Origin: Mesostigma viride
Lineage: Eukaryota > Streptophyta > Mesostigmatophyceae > Mesostigmatales > Mesostigmataceae
Direction: 5' to 3'
NCBI GenBank assembly: GCA_009746045.1
Contig: RPFO01000448.1
Span: 1,784,547-1,848,546, forward strand
Length of the DNA: 64,000 nucleotides
Of this stretch, positions 11,901 to 24,908 are shown piece after piece. A program made the translations under genes and the position numbers. The notes below the pieces were generated by a model. The model was not told where the DNA came from. It searched no databases and saw nothing but the letters and a program-made list of their open reading frames with translations. Positions within the stretch are counted from its first letter, which is position 1; each line of letters begins with the position of its first letter.

Positions 11901-14900
11901 TAATCTCAAGGCGCTGTTCCGTCCCGTCGCGATGATGGTGCCGGACTACGCGCTCATCGGGTAGGTTCGGGGGGTGGGCTGGATGGCAGGGGCGCATATA
12001 TCCTAGGTTTGTCTGCAAGAACATACCCCCATTGTTAGTGTTTTGGGAGAAGGGGGGAGGGGGGGGAGGAAATGGGCAAGGGGTGAGAAAGAAAGGGAAA
12101 CGCTTGAAGCAGAAGGTTAAATAAGAAAAAGGTTCATTTATGGTATTGTCCTGGCTGCCAGGCTCTGCTATGGCCAGAATAGCATTTACGCCCTCAATAA
12201 TCGCTTCCTGCCACTGCATTCAACTTGCCACTGACAACCTGTTTCTCTCGCTTTCACGGTTCACCCCATGGTTGTCTACAAAACAACCCACCATCCCCGC
12301 AGGGAGATCATCCTGTACTCGTTTGGCTACCTGGAGGCTCGCGACATGGCGCGCAAGCTGGTGGCCACCTACACCCTGTGCTCGGAGCAGCTGTCCAGCC
12401 AGGACCACTACGACTACGGCATGCGCGCGGTCATCGCCGTGCTGCGCGCCGCGGGGAACCTCAAGCGGCAGTACCGCGACGAGGCCGAGGCCGTCCTCGT
12501 CCTCCGTGCGATCAAGGACGTGAACCTGCCCAAGTTCCTCTCGCACGACATCCCGCTGTTTGAGGGAATCATGGCGGACCTTTTCCCAGGGACCCTGCTC
12601 CCTGAGCCGGACTACGTGGCGATCCTGGCGGCACTGCGCGAGAACTCGGAGAAGCTGGGTCTGATCCCGCTGCCCGTCTTCTTCACCAAGATCATCCAGC
12701 TGTACGAGATGATCATCGTGCGCCACGGGCTCATGATCGTCGGCCAGTCGTTTGGCGCCAAGACGTGCATGTACCGCGTGCTTCAGGGGGCGCTCGGCGA
12801 CCTGGCTGCCAAGGGGCTCATGGGCGAGAACGCGGTCCAGACGGTTGAGATGAACCCGAAGAGCATCACGATGGGGCAGCTGTACGGCCAGTTTGACCCC
12901 GTCTCGCACGAGTGGAACGACGGCATCCTCGCAACGTCGTTCCGGCGATGCAGCACCGACACCACTCCCGACCGCAAGTGGGTCATCTTCGACGGCCCCG
13001 TCGACGCCATCTGGATCGAGAACATGAACACGGTGAGGGGCGGGAACTGGGCATGGGGAATATGTGATAGTCGAATGCTTGACCACTGTGAGCTGCTCCC
13101 ATACGTGAGCTGTGTGGATTGAGAACGTGAACACTGTGAGGGGCTGTAGTTGGGAAGTGATCATTCGCAGTCCGGTTTCAAGTACGTCATGCATGCACCC
13201 CCCCAGCTGCCCAAGAATCATGCCATTCGACGGGTGCCCTATCCTGCTGGACAACTTGGGAAATTGATATCCATTTGCCCCAAAGCCCCGCTTCTTAATG
13301 ATTCTCGTGGTAACTTTCGTTCCCTGGTTTCATTGTTTGTTGTCTTGGTTTTGTGCAACTGATCTCCTTCACCCCCCTCGCACCCCAATCTGCCAGGTGC
13401 TGGATGACAACAAGAAGCTATGCCTGATGAGTGGCGAGATCATCCAGATGTCCTCCACGATGAACCTCATCTTTGAGGTACAGGACCTGGCGGCGGCGTC
13501 CCCCGCGACCGTGTCCCGCTGTGGGATGGTCTACGTGGAGCCTGAGGTGATGGGCTGGCGCCCGCTCGTGCAGGCCTGGCTGCGCACGCTCCCGCCCACG
13601 CTCTCCGAGAAGATCGAGCACATCCAGAAGACTTTCGAGTGGCTGCTCCCACCGTGCCTGCGCTGCGTGACCAAGCACTGCAAGCTGGTCTTACCGATGC
13701 AGGAGCACAACATGGTCGTCTCGCTCATGCGCATCTACCAGTCACTTATGCAGCCCGATTTGTACGACCCGGACCGCGTCCGGCTGATGACCGACCCCCA
13801 GCTGCTCGCATGGCTCGACAGCCTGTTCCTGTTCTCGTTGGTCTGGTCCGTGGGCGGCTGTGTGGATGAGTCGGGGCGCACCAAGTTCAACCATGTGCTG
13901 CACAAGCTGCTGGCGAACCAGCCGCCGGAGGAGTACCGGGCGTACATCACGGGCCACCCCCGAAAGGTCGCCGAGATGTTCCCAGACGGGAAGACTGTGT
14001 ATGATTACGTGTTCGGGAAGGAGAAGGGGAAGTGGGTCTCGTGGATGGACACGGTGCTGGAGGCGCCGCTGGCGAGGGACTTGGAGTATTCCACGATCAC
14101 AGTCCCGACGACCGACACGCTGCGGTACACGTACCTCATGTCCACGCTCATCACGCACAAGATGCCGCTGCTGGTGACGGGCCCCACAGGGACAGGCAAG
14201 ACGGTGTACATCAAGGACTTTTTGCTGGGCGGGCTGGACAAGGAGAAGTACGTGACCACGTTCTTCAACTTCTCGGCGCAGACGAGCGCCAACCAGACGC
14301 AGGACATCATCGATGGGAAGCTGGATAAGCGGCGGAAGGGTGTGTACGGCCCCCCCACGGGCAAGCAGTTTGTCATCTTTGTCGACGACCTCAACATGCC
14401 GATGCTCGAGAAGTACGGCGCGCAGCCGCCGATCGAGCTGCTCCGCCAGTTCATGGACCATGGCGGCTGGTACGACCGCAAGGAGCTCACGTTCCGCCAC
14501 CTGGTCGACGTCCAATTTGTGGCCGCGATGGGCCCCCCCGGGGGTGGCCGCAACCCTGTCACCAACCGCTACCTGCGGCACTACTGCGTGGTCTCCACCA
14601 ACGCCTTCTCCAACGACACGATGACCAAGATCTTCTCGTCGCTCGTCGACTGGTGGATGCGGCGGTCCGACTACGACGGCGACATCCAGCGGCTGCGCAC
14701 ACCCATGGTCGCGGCCACGCTTGACATCTACAACACGGTCCAGGCGGAGCTGCTCCCCACGCCCAGCAAGAGCCATTACACGTACAACCTGCGCGACCTG
14801 TCCAAGGTCTTCCTGGGCCTCCAGTGCGCGCCCAAGGACATCAAGGAGCCCAACAAGGTCGTCCGGCTCTGGGCGCACGAGTGCCTGCGCGTGTTCCACG

Positions 14901-17900
14901 ATCGGCTGGTCTCCGACGAGGACCGGCTCTGGTTCTGCAACCTGCTCGCGGAGACGGTCGAAAAGCGGTTCGGCCAGCGCTTCCCCAAGGTCTTCTCGAC
15001 GCTGCCCCCGCCGGAGGGCGGCGCTGGGCGGGACCCGATCCCCGCGCAGCTCTCCGACGCCCTCCTGGCGGGCGACTTCATGGTCCCTGGGCAGGACCCT
15101 GCGATCTACGATGAGATCACGGACCAGGCGGCGCTCGTCTCGGTCATGGAGACGTACCTGGATGACTACAACGCCGTCAGCCACAAGCCGATGAACCTGG
15201 TCATGTTCAACTACGCGATCCAGCACGTGGCACGCATCGCGCGTGTGATCAAGCAGCCGCGGGGAAACGCACTCATGGTCGGCGTGGGCGGGAGTGGGCG
15301 CCAGTCGCTGGCGCGGCTCGCGGCGTTCATGCAGGGGTTTGACGTGTTCCAGATCGAGATCAGCAAGCACTACGGCCTGAATGAGTGGCGCGATGACCTG
15401 CGCGTGGTGCTGCGCAAGGCCGGCGAGGCGGACCGCCCGACCATGTTCCTGTTCGCCGACACGCAGATCAAGACGGAGGGGTTTGTGGAAGACATCAACA
15501 GCGTACTCAACACGGGCGAGGTGCCCAACCTGTTCGACGGGAGCGATATCTCCCTCATCTGCGAGAATGTGCGGGCCCGTGCCAAGCGCCAGCATAAAGA
15601 CGGATCCCGGGCGGAGCTCTATTCCTTCTTCGTCGACGAGTGCCGCAAGAACCTCCACGTGGCGCTCGCCTTCTCGCCTGTGGGTGCTGCGTTCCGCGAG
15701 CGGCTGCGCAAGTTCCCCTCTCTCGTCAACTGCTGCACGATCGACTGGTTCTCCGGTTGGCCCATCGAGGCACTCAAGACGGTCGCGGTGCGTTTCCTGG
15801 AGGACGTCCCAATGGCGGACGCGAGCATAAAGACGCAGGTGGTCGACATGTCGGTCCACTTCCACACGAGCGTGCAGGAGCTGGCCAAGGAGTACCTGGC
15901 GCAGCTGCGTCGGCACTACTACGTGACACCCACGAGCTACCTCGAGCTCATCTCCACGTTCAAGACGCTCCTGCGCGCCAAGCAGGAGGAAGTCGCGGGC
16001 CTCCGCCGGCGCTACGAGGTCGGCCTCCAGAAGCTGCTCTCGTCCGAGGTGGAGGTGAACACGATGCAGGTGGAGCTGGAGGAGCTCAAGCCCAAGCTGA
16101 TCCAGTCGAGCAAGGAGGTGGCGGAGCTCATGACCGTGATCGATGCCGAGACGGTCGAGGCGAATAAAGTCCGTGCGGTCGTGAAGGGTGAGGAGGATAT
16201 AGCGAGCCGTAAGGCCGCGGCAGCCAAGGCCATCAAGGATGAGACCGAGGCGGAGCTCGCCGAGGCGATGCCCATGCTCGAGGCGGCGCTCAAGGCGCTC
16301 GACACGCTGTCCAAAAACGACATCACGGAGCTCAAGGGCATGAAGTCGCCGCCGCAGCCCGTCAAGCTGGTCATGGAGGCGGTCTGCATCCTCAAGAACG
16401 TTAAGCCGACGCGCATGAAGGACACGGCGAGCGGGAAGATGATCGACGACTACTGGGAGTCGTCCAAGAAGGTGACCAACGACGTCAACTTCTTGGCCTC
16501 GCTCAAGGAGTATGACAAGGACAACATCGCACCAGCGATCATTCAGAAGATCCGGCCGTACATCGCGAACCCGGACTTCAACCCGGAGAAGATCATGCAG
16601 GCGTCCAAGGCCGCGTACGGCCTGTGCTGCTGGGTAAGGGCCATGGAGAGCTACGACCGCGTGGCCAAGGTGGTCGCGCCCAAGCGCGCTGCGCTCCAGA
16701 TCGCGGAGGGGGAGTACAACGCGGTCATGGAGAAGCTCCGCGCCAAGCAGGCCGAGCTCAAGAAGGTGAGTACACTATGCTTTTTAAGTGGTTAATGTCC
16801 AAGCTGCACAGTCGCGGAGGTCTGAAAGGGGTGGATTTCTCAGTTCTGCACACGCTCCGGCCTTCGGTTGTTTAACTTTGCTTGGTCACAATCCATATTC
16901 CTGTCAAATAACCATGCTAATGTTGATTGTATCCTTATCACAAACTATATAGTGGCTCTTTCGCCTGTCATTTCTTGACCGGTCTCTTCTTAACATGTAT
17001 GTCCCCTTCAAGTAAATAGGCTAACACACTACGCCTTTGTCGAAACCCCTATTTCCTCGTCCTGCCCTTCCCCCTCTTTTCCCTTTCCCTTCTGCCCCCC
17101 TTTCCATCTGCCCATCGCCCCTCTCCCCCTGCCTTCCGCCCCCCGCCTTCACCCCCTGCCAGGTGGAGGACAAGCTGAGCGACCTGGACCAGCAGCTCAA
17201 GGAGACGCAGGAGAAGAAGGCGTCGCTCGAGGCGGACGTGGACCTTTGCGAGAAGAAGATTGAGCGCGCGACCAAGCTGATCGGGGGGCTGGGCGGCGAG
17301 AAGACGCGGTGGACCGAGGCCGCGCGCCACTACGCCGCCATGTACGAGATGCTCACGGGCGACGTGCTGCTCTCGGCCGGCACGATCGCCTACCTGGGCG
17401 CGTTCACGCCCGTGTTCCGTGAGCGCTGCATCAAGGAGTGGGTCGTCCAGTGCCAGGGGCACAACATCCTGTGCTCGCCCGAGTACTCGCTGGCGGGCGT
17501 GCTGGCGGACCCCGTGACCGTGCGTGCGTGGACGATCGCGGGCCTCCCCAAGGACACGAGCTCGATCGAGAACGGGATCATCGTCTCCCAGTCGCGCCGC
17601 TGGCCGCTCATGATCGACCCCCAGGGGCAGGCAAACAAGTGGATCAAGAACACGGAGAAGACGGGAAATCGCCAGCTCGTCGTCGTCAAGCTCAGCGACG
17701 CCGACTTCCTGCGCAAGCTGGAGACAAGCATCCAGTTTGGCCGTCCAGTGCTGCTGGAGAACGTGGGGGAGGAGCTCGACCCGGCGCTCGAGCCGCTCCT
17801 TCTCAAGCAGACATTCAAGCAGGGCGGCGCGGTGTGCATCCAGCTGGGTGACGCGACGATCGAGTACAACTCGGAGTTCCGCTTCTACATGACGACCAAG

Positions 17901-20735
17901 CTGCGGAACCCGCACTATTCGCCCGAGCTGTCCACCAAGGTCACGCTCCTCAACTTCATGATCACGCAGGAGGGGCTGGTCGACCAGCTCCTGGGTATCG
18001 TGGTCGCCAAGGAGCGGCCCGAGCTGGAGGAGCAGAAGAACGCGCTGATCCTGCAGGGCGCCGAGAACAAGAAGCAGCTCAAGGAGATCGAGGACAAGAT
18101 CCTCGAGGTGCTCTCCAGCGAGGGCAATATCCTCGAGGACGAGAAGGGCATCCAGGTCATGTCCGCCAGCAAAGTGCTCTCGGATGAGATCAGCGAGAAG
18201 CAAAAGGTGGCGGAGGTAACAGAGCAAAAGATCGACGAGGCGCGGTCCGCGTACACGCCGGTTGCCGTCCACTCGGCGATCCTCTTTTTCTGTGTGGCTG
18301 ACCTCGGCGCTATCGAGCCTATGTACCAGTACTCCCTGATCTGGTTCATCGACCTGTTCGTGAAGTCCATCGCGAACAGCGACAAGGGTGGCCCGCTGGC
18401 CACGCGGCTCAAGGTCCTCAATGACCACTTCACGTACGCGCTCTACTGCAATGTGTGCCGGGGCCTGTTCGAGAAGGACAAGACACTGCTCTCGCTGCTT
18501 ATGACTGTGCGCGTGCTGGAGGGCGAGGGCCACATGGACATGGACGAGTTCCGTTTCCTGCTCACGGGCGGGATCGGGCTTGAGGAAGTGCCCCCCCGGC
18601 CCGAGGACCCTGACGGCCACTCCGCGTGGGTCAACGATAAGATGTGGGGGGAGATCCACCGGCTGTCCAAGCTGCCTGCATTTGCGGGCCTCGAGGAGCA
18701 CTTTGCGCACAACCTCGCCAGCTGGCAGTCGATCTACGACAGCGGCGAGCCCCACATGGCGCCCCTCCCCGACGAATGGGACACCAAGCTGGACGCGTTC
18801 AAGAAGATGCTCGTCCTCCGCTGCATCCGTTTCGACAAAATGGTCCCTGCCGTGTTCAACTACGTTTCGGACACCCTGGGGGCGCGCTTTGTGGAGCCGC
18901 CGCCGCTGAGCCTCGAGGCGTGCTACCGCGACTCGTCACCCACCATACCGCTCGTGTTTGTGCTGTCGCCCGGGTCCGACCCGATGACCGCGCTGCTCAA
19001 GTTTGGCAACGACTGCAAGGTGCGCATCGAGACGGTGTCATTGGGGCAGGGCCAGGGTCCGATCGCCGCGCGCCACATCGCCGAGGCCAGCCGCGAGGGC
19101 TACTGGGTGGTGCTCCAGAACTGCCACCTGGCGGTCTCCTGGATGCCCACGCTTGAGCGCATCTGCGAGGTGGAGCTCTCGGCCGAGACGACGAACAAGG
19201 AGTTCCGGCTATGGCTAACCAGTTACCCGTCCGACGCCTTCCCTGTGTCCATCCTCCAGAACGGCGTCAAGATGACCAACGAGCCGCCCAAGGGCATGCG
19301 CGCCAACCTGACAGGGTCCTACCTGTCCGACCCGATCTCGGACCCGTCCTTCTTCAACTCGTGCAGCAAGGGCAAGGAGTTCCGCCGCATGCTCTTTGGT
19401 CTGTGCTTCTTCCACGCGTTTGTGCAGGAGCGGCGGAAGTTCGGCCCGCTCGGCTGGAACATCCCGTACGAGTTCAACGAGAGTGATCTGAGGATCTCGG
19501 TGCGACAGCTGCACATGTTCCTGGACGAGTACCCGAACGAGATCCCCTACAAGGCACTGCGGTACCTGACGGGCCACTGCAACTATGGCGGCCGTGTGAC
19601 CGACAACCACGACCGCCGCACGCTCAACACGATCCTGGACGGCATCTACTGCGAGGCGTTTCACGGGGATGACTATGCGCTCTCGGAGAGCGGCACGGTG
19701 ACCGTGCCGCCCGACAGCAAGTACGACGGCTTCCTCGCGTTCATCAAGCGGCTGCCCATGACGGTCGCACCCGAGATGTACGGCTTCCACAGCAACGCCG
19801 ACATCAGCAAGGAGCTCAAGGAGAGCGAGCTATTGGCCGACTCGCTCCTGCTCACCCAGTCCAGCACCGCGAGCTCGGGAGGCGGCGCGAAAGACGATGT
19901 GCTGGCGACGATCGTGGCCGAGGTGCTCGCCAAGGTGCCGCCCAATTTCGACCTCGAGGCTGCCCAGAACAAGTACCCCGTCAGCTACCACGAATCGATG
20001 AACACGGTGCTGTGCCAGGAGCTTGGGCGGTTCAACCGGCTGCTCTCGGTCGTCAGATCGAGTTTATTGGAGCTCCAGCGCGCAATCAAGGGGCTCGTCG
20101 TCATGTCAGCGGAGCTGGAGGCCCTTGCGTCGTCCCTCTTTGATGGCAAAATCCCCGCCATGTGGGCGGCGAAGTCGTACCCGAGCCGGAAACCGCTTGC
20201 GAGCTATGTCATGGATCTGCTGGAGCGTGTGGCAGTGTTTGGTAACTGGATCAAATCCGGCTCGCCCGTCGTGTTCTGGCTCTCGGGCTTCTTCTTCACG
20301 CAGTCGTTCCTCACAGGGGCCAAGCAGAACTACGCGCGCAAGTACAAGATACCCATCGACATGGTCGATTTCGAGTTCCATGTCATGGACGGGCCGGACG
20401 ACTGCCAGACGGTGCCGGACGACGGCATCTACATCGAGGGGCTGTTCCTGGAGGGCGCGCGCTGGTGCTTTGAGACACACATGCTCGCGGAGAGCAAGCC
20501 CAAGGTGCTGTTCGAGCTCGCGCCGCGCATCTGGCTGCTCCCGGGGAACGTCGGCTCGCTCAACGAGGAGCCTCACTACGAGTGCCCGCTGTACAAGACG
20601 AGCGACCGGCGGGGGATCTTGTCAACGACGGGCCACTCGACAAACTTCGTCATGGAGGTCAAGCTCCCAAGTGACAAGCCGCAGAGCCACTGGATCAAGC
20701 GGGGAGTCGCACTGCTCACGCAGACTGATGACTGA
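3884..20735 (+). CDS. DNAH1-like: axonemal dynein heavy chain, DNAH1-like inner-arm class (10 exons)
   Basis: Motor subunit of a ciliary inner-arm dynein; hydrolyses ATP to slide doublet microtubules. Exons: 3884-3982, 4974-5051, 5635-5765, 6223-8131, 8501-9043, 9362-11258, 11567-11960, 12303-13032, 13397-16765, 17163-20735. All are bounded by GT-AG, phases are consistent, and the total is about 4,240 residues (human DNAH1 is about 4,265). Exon 1 (33 codons, donor GTGAGC) is inferred from phase and an upstream stop; the rest is firm. Order: N-terminal tail with disordered stretches near residues 150-265 and 540-605; linker; AAA1 Walker A GPAGTGKT (~1550, split by an intron) and Walker B CFDEFNRI (~1600); AAA2 with atypical loop GQSFGAKT (~1826); AAA3 GPTGTGKT (~2188) with [11 protein letters not shown]4 GVGGSGRQS (~2556); coiled-coil stalk and microtubule-binding tip (~2785-3110); AAA5, AAA6 and a C-terminal domain ending near [13 protein letters not shown] and [10 protein letters not shown], very like DNAH1. 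It looks intact. Confidence 0.95.
4641..4723. repeat. (GT)n microsatellite in dynein intron 1
   Basis: Imperfect GT/TGTGTT repeat of about 80 bp inside the 991-bp first intron (3983-4973). The intron is otherwise unremarkable; I cannot exclude a further small exon in it. Confidence 0.9.
5887..6081. repeat. (CA)n microsatellite with CACAA interruptions in dynein intron 3
   Basis: About 195 bp of CA repeats broken at intervals by an extra A, filling much of intron 3 (5766-6222). Open frames running through it (Thr-His or Val-Cys repeats) are artefacts. Confidence 0.95.
8120..8234 (+). repeat. 23-bp minisatellite duplicating the exon 4 splice donor
   Basis: Five tandem copies of a 23-bp unit start at the end of dynein exon 4 and run into intron 4. 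Each copy carries CAG followed by GTGGGT, so there are five near-identical potential 5' splice sites, with CAG ending at 8131, 8154, 8177, 8200 and 8223. Only the first and the fourth keep the downstream reading frame; use of the fourth would insert 23 residues. The first gives the family-like sequence and is the one used in the gene model. Confidence 0.85.
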
Positions 20736-22477
20736 GCAGGCCCGGCCATAATGTGACCCTGATGGAATTAGGGGGGGGGGGGGGGGGGGCGATTGACGAA
20801 GCACGTGTATTGTCGCGGCAGGGTCGGAGACGCATCGAACAATAAGGCCTTGGCATGCCGCTCCCACGCGGTGGTCCTTTAATCCTCTTCTCATGCGGGG
20901 GTGTTGGGCTCAGACTCTGCAGTGATGGACTTTCTCCTTCAGGGCTTCCTGCCCGGACAGAAACAAGGGGGCGAACATGACAGCGGCGCCTCTGCAATCC
21001 CAGGCCTGGGCTTGTTGTCTCATGGAGATGGGGGGTGGAGGTGGGGGGTAACGATTTGGGGTGGAAAGGAGGTCCCACGCAGCCGCCTACAAGCCGGCGG
21101 GGGGGCGGGGGGGCGGGGGGGCGGGGGGGGGGAAAGGCAGGCATCCACGCATGGAGGCAACTGGCAGGAAGGAGTTATCTTGAAATGGTGTGGTGGATCG
21201 CCGCTGGTTTCCTCTATGAGCCACCGAGGTGAGGTGGACCATGCATGCCCCAGGAATGGAGCATCAGCTCGCCTAAAGCTCGCCGAATATGTGAACAATC
21301 CCCGCATTACTTGTTGTGCCAAACGCCCGTCGCCAAGGTTTTCTGAAGTGCCGTGCAAGCCAAGGTTAGGTTCTTGCAGTGCAGCATGCCCAGTGGATGG
21401 CATCGCCTGACCTAGACTTCGCGAATCCAACCCCTCTCGGGTGAGATGGGATGGTATCGCTCCTTGCCTCCACGTGCGACGGGTCACTCTGCAGCCAGCG
21501 TGTTGCCTCTGCGCCTCTGCTTCACCCCATGCGTTCAGGATGGCCAGGTGAGGCCGTCGGATCTGCCATGTGTTACTCGCAATTGTCGCAGCCAATGCCG
21601 CCAACCATCCTTGGTGCCCGTTGAGATAGAGCATCAAATTGACCTCTGTGGGCCAAGTTGCAGCCTGTGGGTCCCATGGCGCAGTGGTTACCCGCATATC
21701 GAACGAGTTATTGTTGAGATATTGACTGTAGAGTTGGCGCTCAGGCGATCGGTTGTCATGTGTGCATACTTATTGGGTATGCTGCCCACCAATGGCGACG
21801 GTTGCCCTGGTCAGGCCTGACATCCCATCACACCATTAGCTTGCCACACGTTTTCTTAGGTCGGGTTGCATGACCGCCAGGCATGAGCCAGAGATGACCG
21901 GTTATAACGAAGATATGAAGAGCTGCCGTTTTAGGTTCTTCAAGCACTCAAACTGGCAGCGCCTTCGTTGTTCACGTACCTGTGCATTTGGCACGGAAAT
22001 AGGCAGGATAGGTGAGCATGAGCTCTGGGTTGTGCAAATTAGGAATGCACCAGTTCTGAATAGCCATCATATTGCTGTCTGCTGTGAGGCTTTCCACGAT
22101 GGAGATATTGCCTGCTTGAGGTTGAATAGTGCAACCAGCGCATCTGGCACTGTGACAGCACTGATGACTGTTTATGTAAAGTTAGGATGAAATACTCTGG
22201 GGTATGTTTACCACCTTCCGACTTGTACTATATTTGTGGGGGAAATGCCCTTATATTGCCGATTCCTTATCACAGGGCTCCACATGATACCCTGCGGGAG
22301 CACTCAAATAATTGAATAGCGCTGAGACATGTGATTACTATTGAAGCTAAATTAGGCCCATGTACTTGGAATGTGCATGCCCCATGACATACATACTTTC
22401 CTGTACGCGCAAGTATATCGTGTCAAGTAGATCAATGAGACAACTAGTGCACGCCGAAAAATCTGGACATAGGGTCA
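20736..22477. other. 3' flank of dynein gene and intergenic sequence
   Basis: Just after the dynein stop there is a run of 19 G (20771-20789), then mostly unassignable sequence. An AATAAG-like string lies near 20840; I cannot place the polyadenylation site. A long minus-strand open frame at 21020-21697 includes WLAALAATIASNTWQIRRPH, faintly like the C-terminal end of a LINE protein, but its 3' part runs through a G-rich repeat and I do not call it. About 21700-22477 shows nothing recognisable. Confidence 0.4.
21098..21134 (+). repeat. G-rich repeat, G-quadruplex-prone
   Basis: Successive runs of seven or more G separated by single C residues on the plus strand. Four or more G runs this close are the standard pattern for a G-quadruplex. 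No function is implied. Confidence 0.8.
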
Positions 22478-22545
22478 CCTGACACCAGTGGAACGCATGG
22501 CTAGCACCGCCTTCCCCATCTCTGTCTCATCTCTGTCTACCTGAC
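22478..22545. repeat. ~60-bp minisatellite, left fragment split by the LTR element
   Basis: Just over one unit of the minisatellite seen at 44189-44565 and 59502-61031 (CACCAGTGG...GGCTAGCAC...CATCTCTGTCTCATC). It ends in CTGAC exactly at the start of the LTR element. Confidence 0.85.
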
Positions 22546-23118
22546 TGTTACGCCCTGCCTCGACTCTATCCCAAACATCTCGCCTAACCTTACCTAAACT
22601 AGTGATGAGGCACCTACCTAGGAGTGAGGAGCTATATTGGCTATAAGACCTAGGACGCGACGACGCTGCTTCTCAATGCATTCCCTTATAATACGCCATA
22701 TACCGAATAAAACCAGGGTACTACGAAGGAAACAATACTACACTGCCGTGACCCAAGCCTAAATGTGTTAATTCATTTAACACACGCCGAGTGCCATTCA
22801 CGAAGGACAACTGCTGCATAAATGATCGCCGACAGGCGTGTATGCTCGGGCCGACATCGACCCTCGCCCACAGGACCAACGCACGTCCACAAGGTTCACA
22901 CGCAGGATAAAAGGACCACTACTAAAGTACGCAGCGCGGCGCGACTGCACCGAACCACCATACTGTACAATTGCCACGTCACAAGGCCCGGTACCGACCG
23001 GCCAAAAGGTCCTTACTAAACGTAAGCCTAGGAAAGTCAGCGAACTGCTCCGGAATGGCTGAGGCAACAGTGACCTAATTTACGTCCGTAACAACAACAA
23101 AAGTTACGCGACGTAACA
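22546..23118 (-). repeat. 3' LTR of the Gypsy-like element (573 bp)
   Basis: Bounded by TGTTACG and CGTAACA. Positions 22741-23118 match 43811-44188 of the other LTR base for base; 22546-22740 is clearly homologous (shared ATAATACGCCATA and AATGCATT blocks) but heavily diverged. Confidence 0.9.
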
Positions 23119-23130
23119 CCTCCCCCCCCA
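23119..23130 (-). other. polypurine tract of the LTR element
   Basis: On the minus strand TGGGGGGGGAGG lies directly upstream of the 3' LTR, the expected place for the plus-strand primer of LTR element reverse transcription. Confidence 0.75.
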
Positions 23131-23499
23131 CAAAGGTAGGGAGCCCTCTCCCTACGCACGGGGAGGAAACCAAAGGGGTAGGAAAAACCTAATGCACCCA
23201 GCACACACCAACACAATCGATAGGCCATCCAAGATACAAAGCACCAATAGTTCACACGGTCTCCACCACCACGCCGGGTGGTGTAGGGTTAGCCAGCACC
23301 AAGCCTGGTGGGAGGTTCCCCTAACTGCCTGGAACGGAGTCCTTGCCGGGGGGGACGGCACTGGGCAGGACACACAGAGTAAACAAATCAGTACCAAGGA
23401 CCAAGAACGACCAATCAACTGGCCAGAATATGAGGGCGACTCTATATACCGGAGGGACAACACCCTCAGGTCGGGCCTAAGGCCCTCTATCTAGTTGCC

Positions 23500-24680
23500 A
23501 TCAGTCTGGTAAGTGCCACGCGAGGCCAGCAGAACATCCAGATACGCCTGGTAGTGGGCCACATCATCGGCCTTGTCATGCCTATCTACAGTGAGGAAAA
23601 CATCGGCCCACACGCCATCAGGAAAAAGGCCCAGAAAGGCCCATTAATACCTATGCTGCGTAAGAACGACCTGGCCACGGGCCCACTCCATGAAGCCACA
23701 GGCAAAGAGGCATAGGAAAGGCTCTACCGCGATCAAACAGAGAGCCCGCAGGAGTAGGCGATGGTACCGGATCCGGGGACGCAAACCCGTAGGGAAGAAC
23801 AGATCTATCAGAGGCTCCACGTTAGCCGGCCACAACCGGATGTGCCGAACCTCACGTGAGCGCCACCGACGAGCGCACTGTCGCGACCCGAACGTCTCTA
23901 GGTAGTCGCTAGCCCGAGGGGGAGGATGGCCACGGGAGTCCAGGCCCTGGCCCGGGAGGGGCGCTGGACGACGGGCATCCCACTCCAGGAGGGGCTGCAG
24001 GAGAATCGCGCCGTACGTAGCACCCGGCATCGTATGAGGCCGCGACGGACCTGCAACCGCGGCTGACGACATGGCCTCCGCTGGAGGCGCACCCTCGGGC
24101 CGCATGTTGAAAATTGGGCCCGTAGGGACAGGCACCTTACAAAAAAAACTGACTGCCATCAAGACTCCAGTCCGGCACTGGAATCCTCTAAGGGGGGGCC
24201 CCACTCCCAGAGCCTGGGCAGCCCACTCGTGTCACCAAAGAAGCCCCGCAACGGCTGCGACGGAGCTTGGGAAGGCCCGGAAGCAGCGACGGCGGGCGAA
24301 ATCGCCGCGGCAAAAGGCTCACACGGAGGCACAGGTAAGGCGACCGCAGGCGCGGAGGCAGCAGGAGGCGAAACCGCAGCGACCGAGGGCTCGCCCTGGG
24401 GCGCAGGCGAAGCCGCAGTCGCCGAGGCAACATGAGGGGTAGGCGAAGCAGCAGCAACAGGCGCCACACCAGGCGCAACGACAGCGGGCGACTGAGGCGC
24501 CAAGAATGCCCCGAATGCCGAGGCTAAGGACTGGATCTAGGCCTGCCTTGCAGACACGGTAGCCGCAAGATTGGCAGACTCTGGACCCACGTACGTCCAG
24601 AGGGATAGGAGACGGCTCCACCGACACGCGTCTCGTCGACGCCGACGATGACGGAACAGGGGAATCTACAAACACAAGGA
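23500..24680 (-). pseudogene. unassigned open region downstream of pol in the LTR element
   Basis: Between the integrase zinc-binding piece and the 3' LTR the minus strand has overlapping open frames: one is proline/alanine/serine-rich, another is about 186 codons rich in arginine and leucine. I see no integrase catalytic core and no known domain. Some Ty3-type elements carry a third frame in this position, but nothing identifies this one. It is treated as part of the broken element. Confidence 0.35.
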
Positions 24681-24701
24681 TCTCTACCCTTATTATTCTT
24701 T

Positions 24702-24908
24702 CTAAAAGGTCCTACAAATTGCATCTACATCCTTTAAGAGGGAGGGCCAGTAGTAGGAATGGGTTACCAAATCCCGTACCCGTTTACCGCCCTTGTGAGC
24801 AACTAAATCATGCAACTCAACAAGCAAGGAGGAGCGACAGATAGGAGGGACATAAAGGCGCCATTGAGGGGGAGAATCTGTTAACTGCACATATAAAAAA
24901 AAAACCAC
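24702..24908 (-). pseudogene. integrase zinc-binding (HHCC) fragment of the LTR element
   Basis: The minus-strand frame has the HHCC integrase N-terminal pattern: LHDLVAHKGGKR, then a YYWPSLLKDVDAIC block. The catalytic core expected next was not recognised. Confidence 0.65.

Noticed and set aside
13742-15916. 724-codon open frame on the minus strand
   Set aside because: Antisense shadow of the GC-rich dynein exon 9; no domain of its own.
17049-18755. 568-codon open frame on the minus strand
   Set aside because: Antisense shadow of dynein exon 10.
21669-21760. tRNA-like string ATGGCGCAGTGGTTACCCGC
   Set aside because: It resembles a tRNA A box, but no B box (GGTTCGAnnCC) follows at the right distance and no cloverleaf forms.
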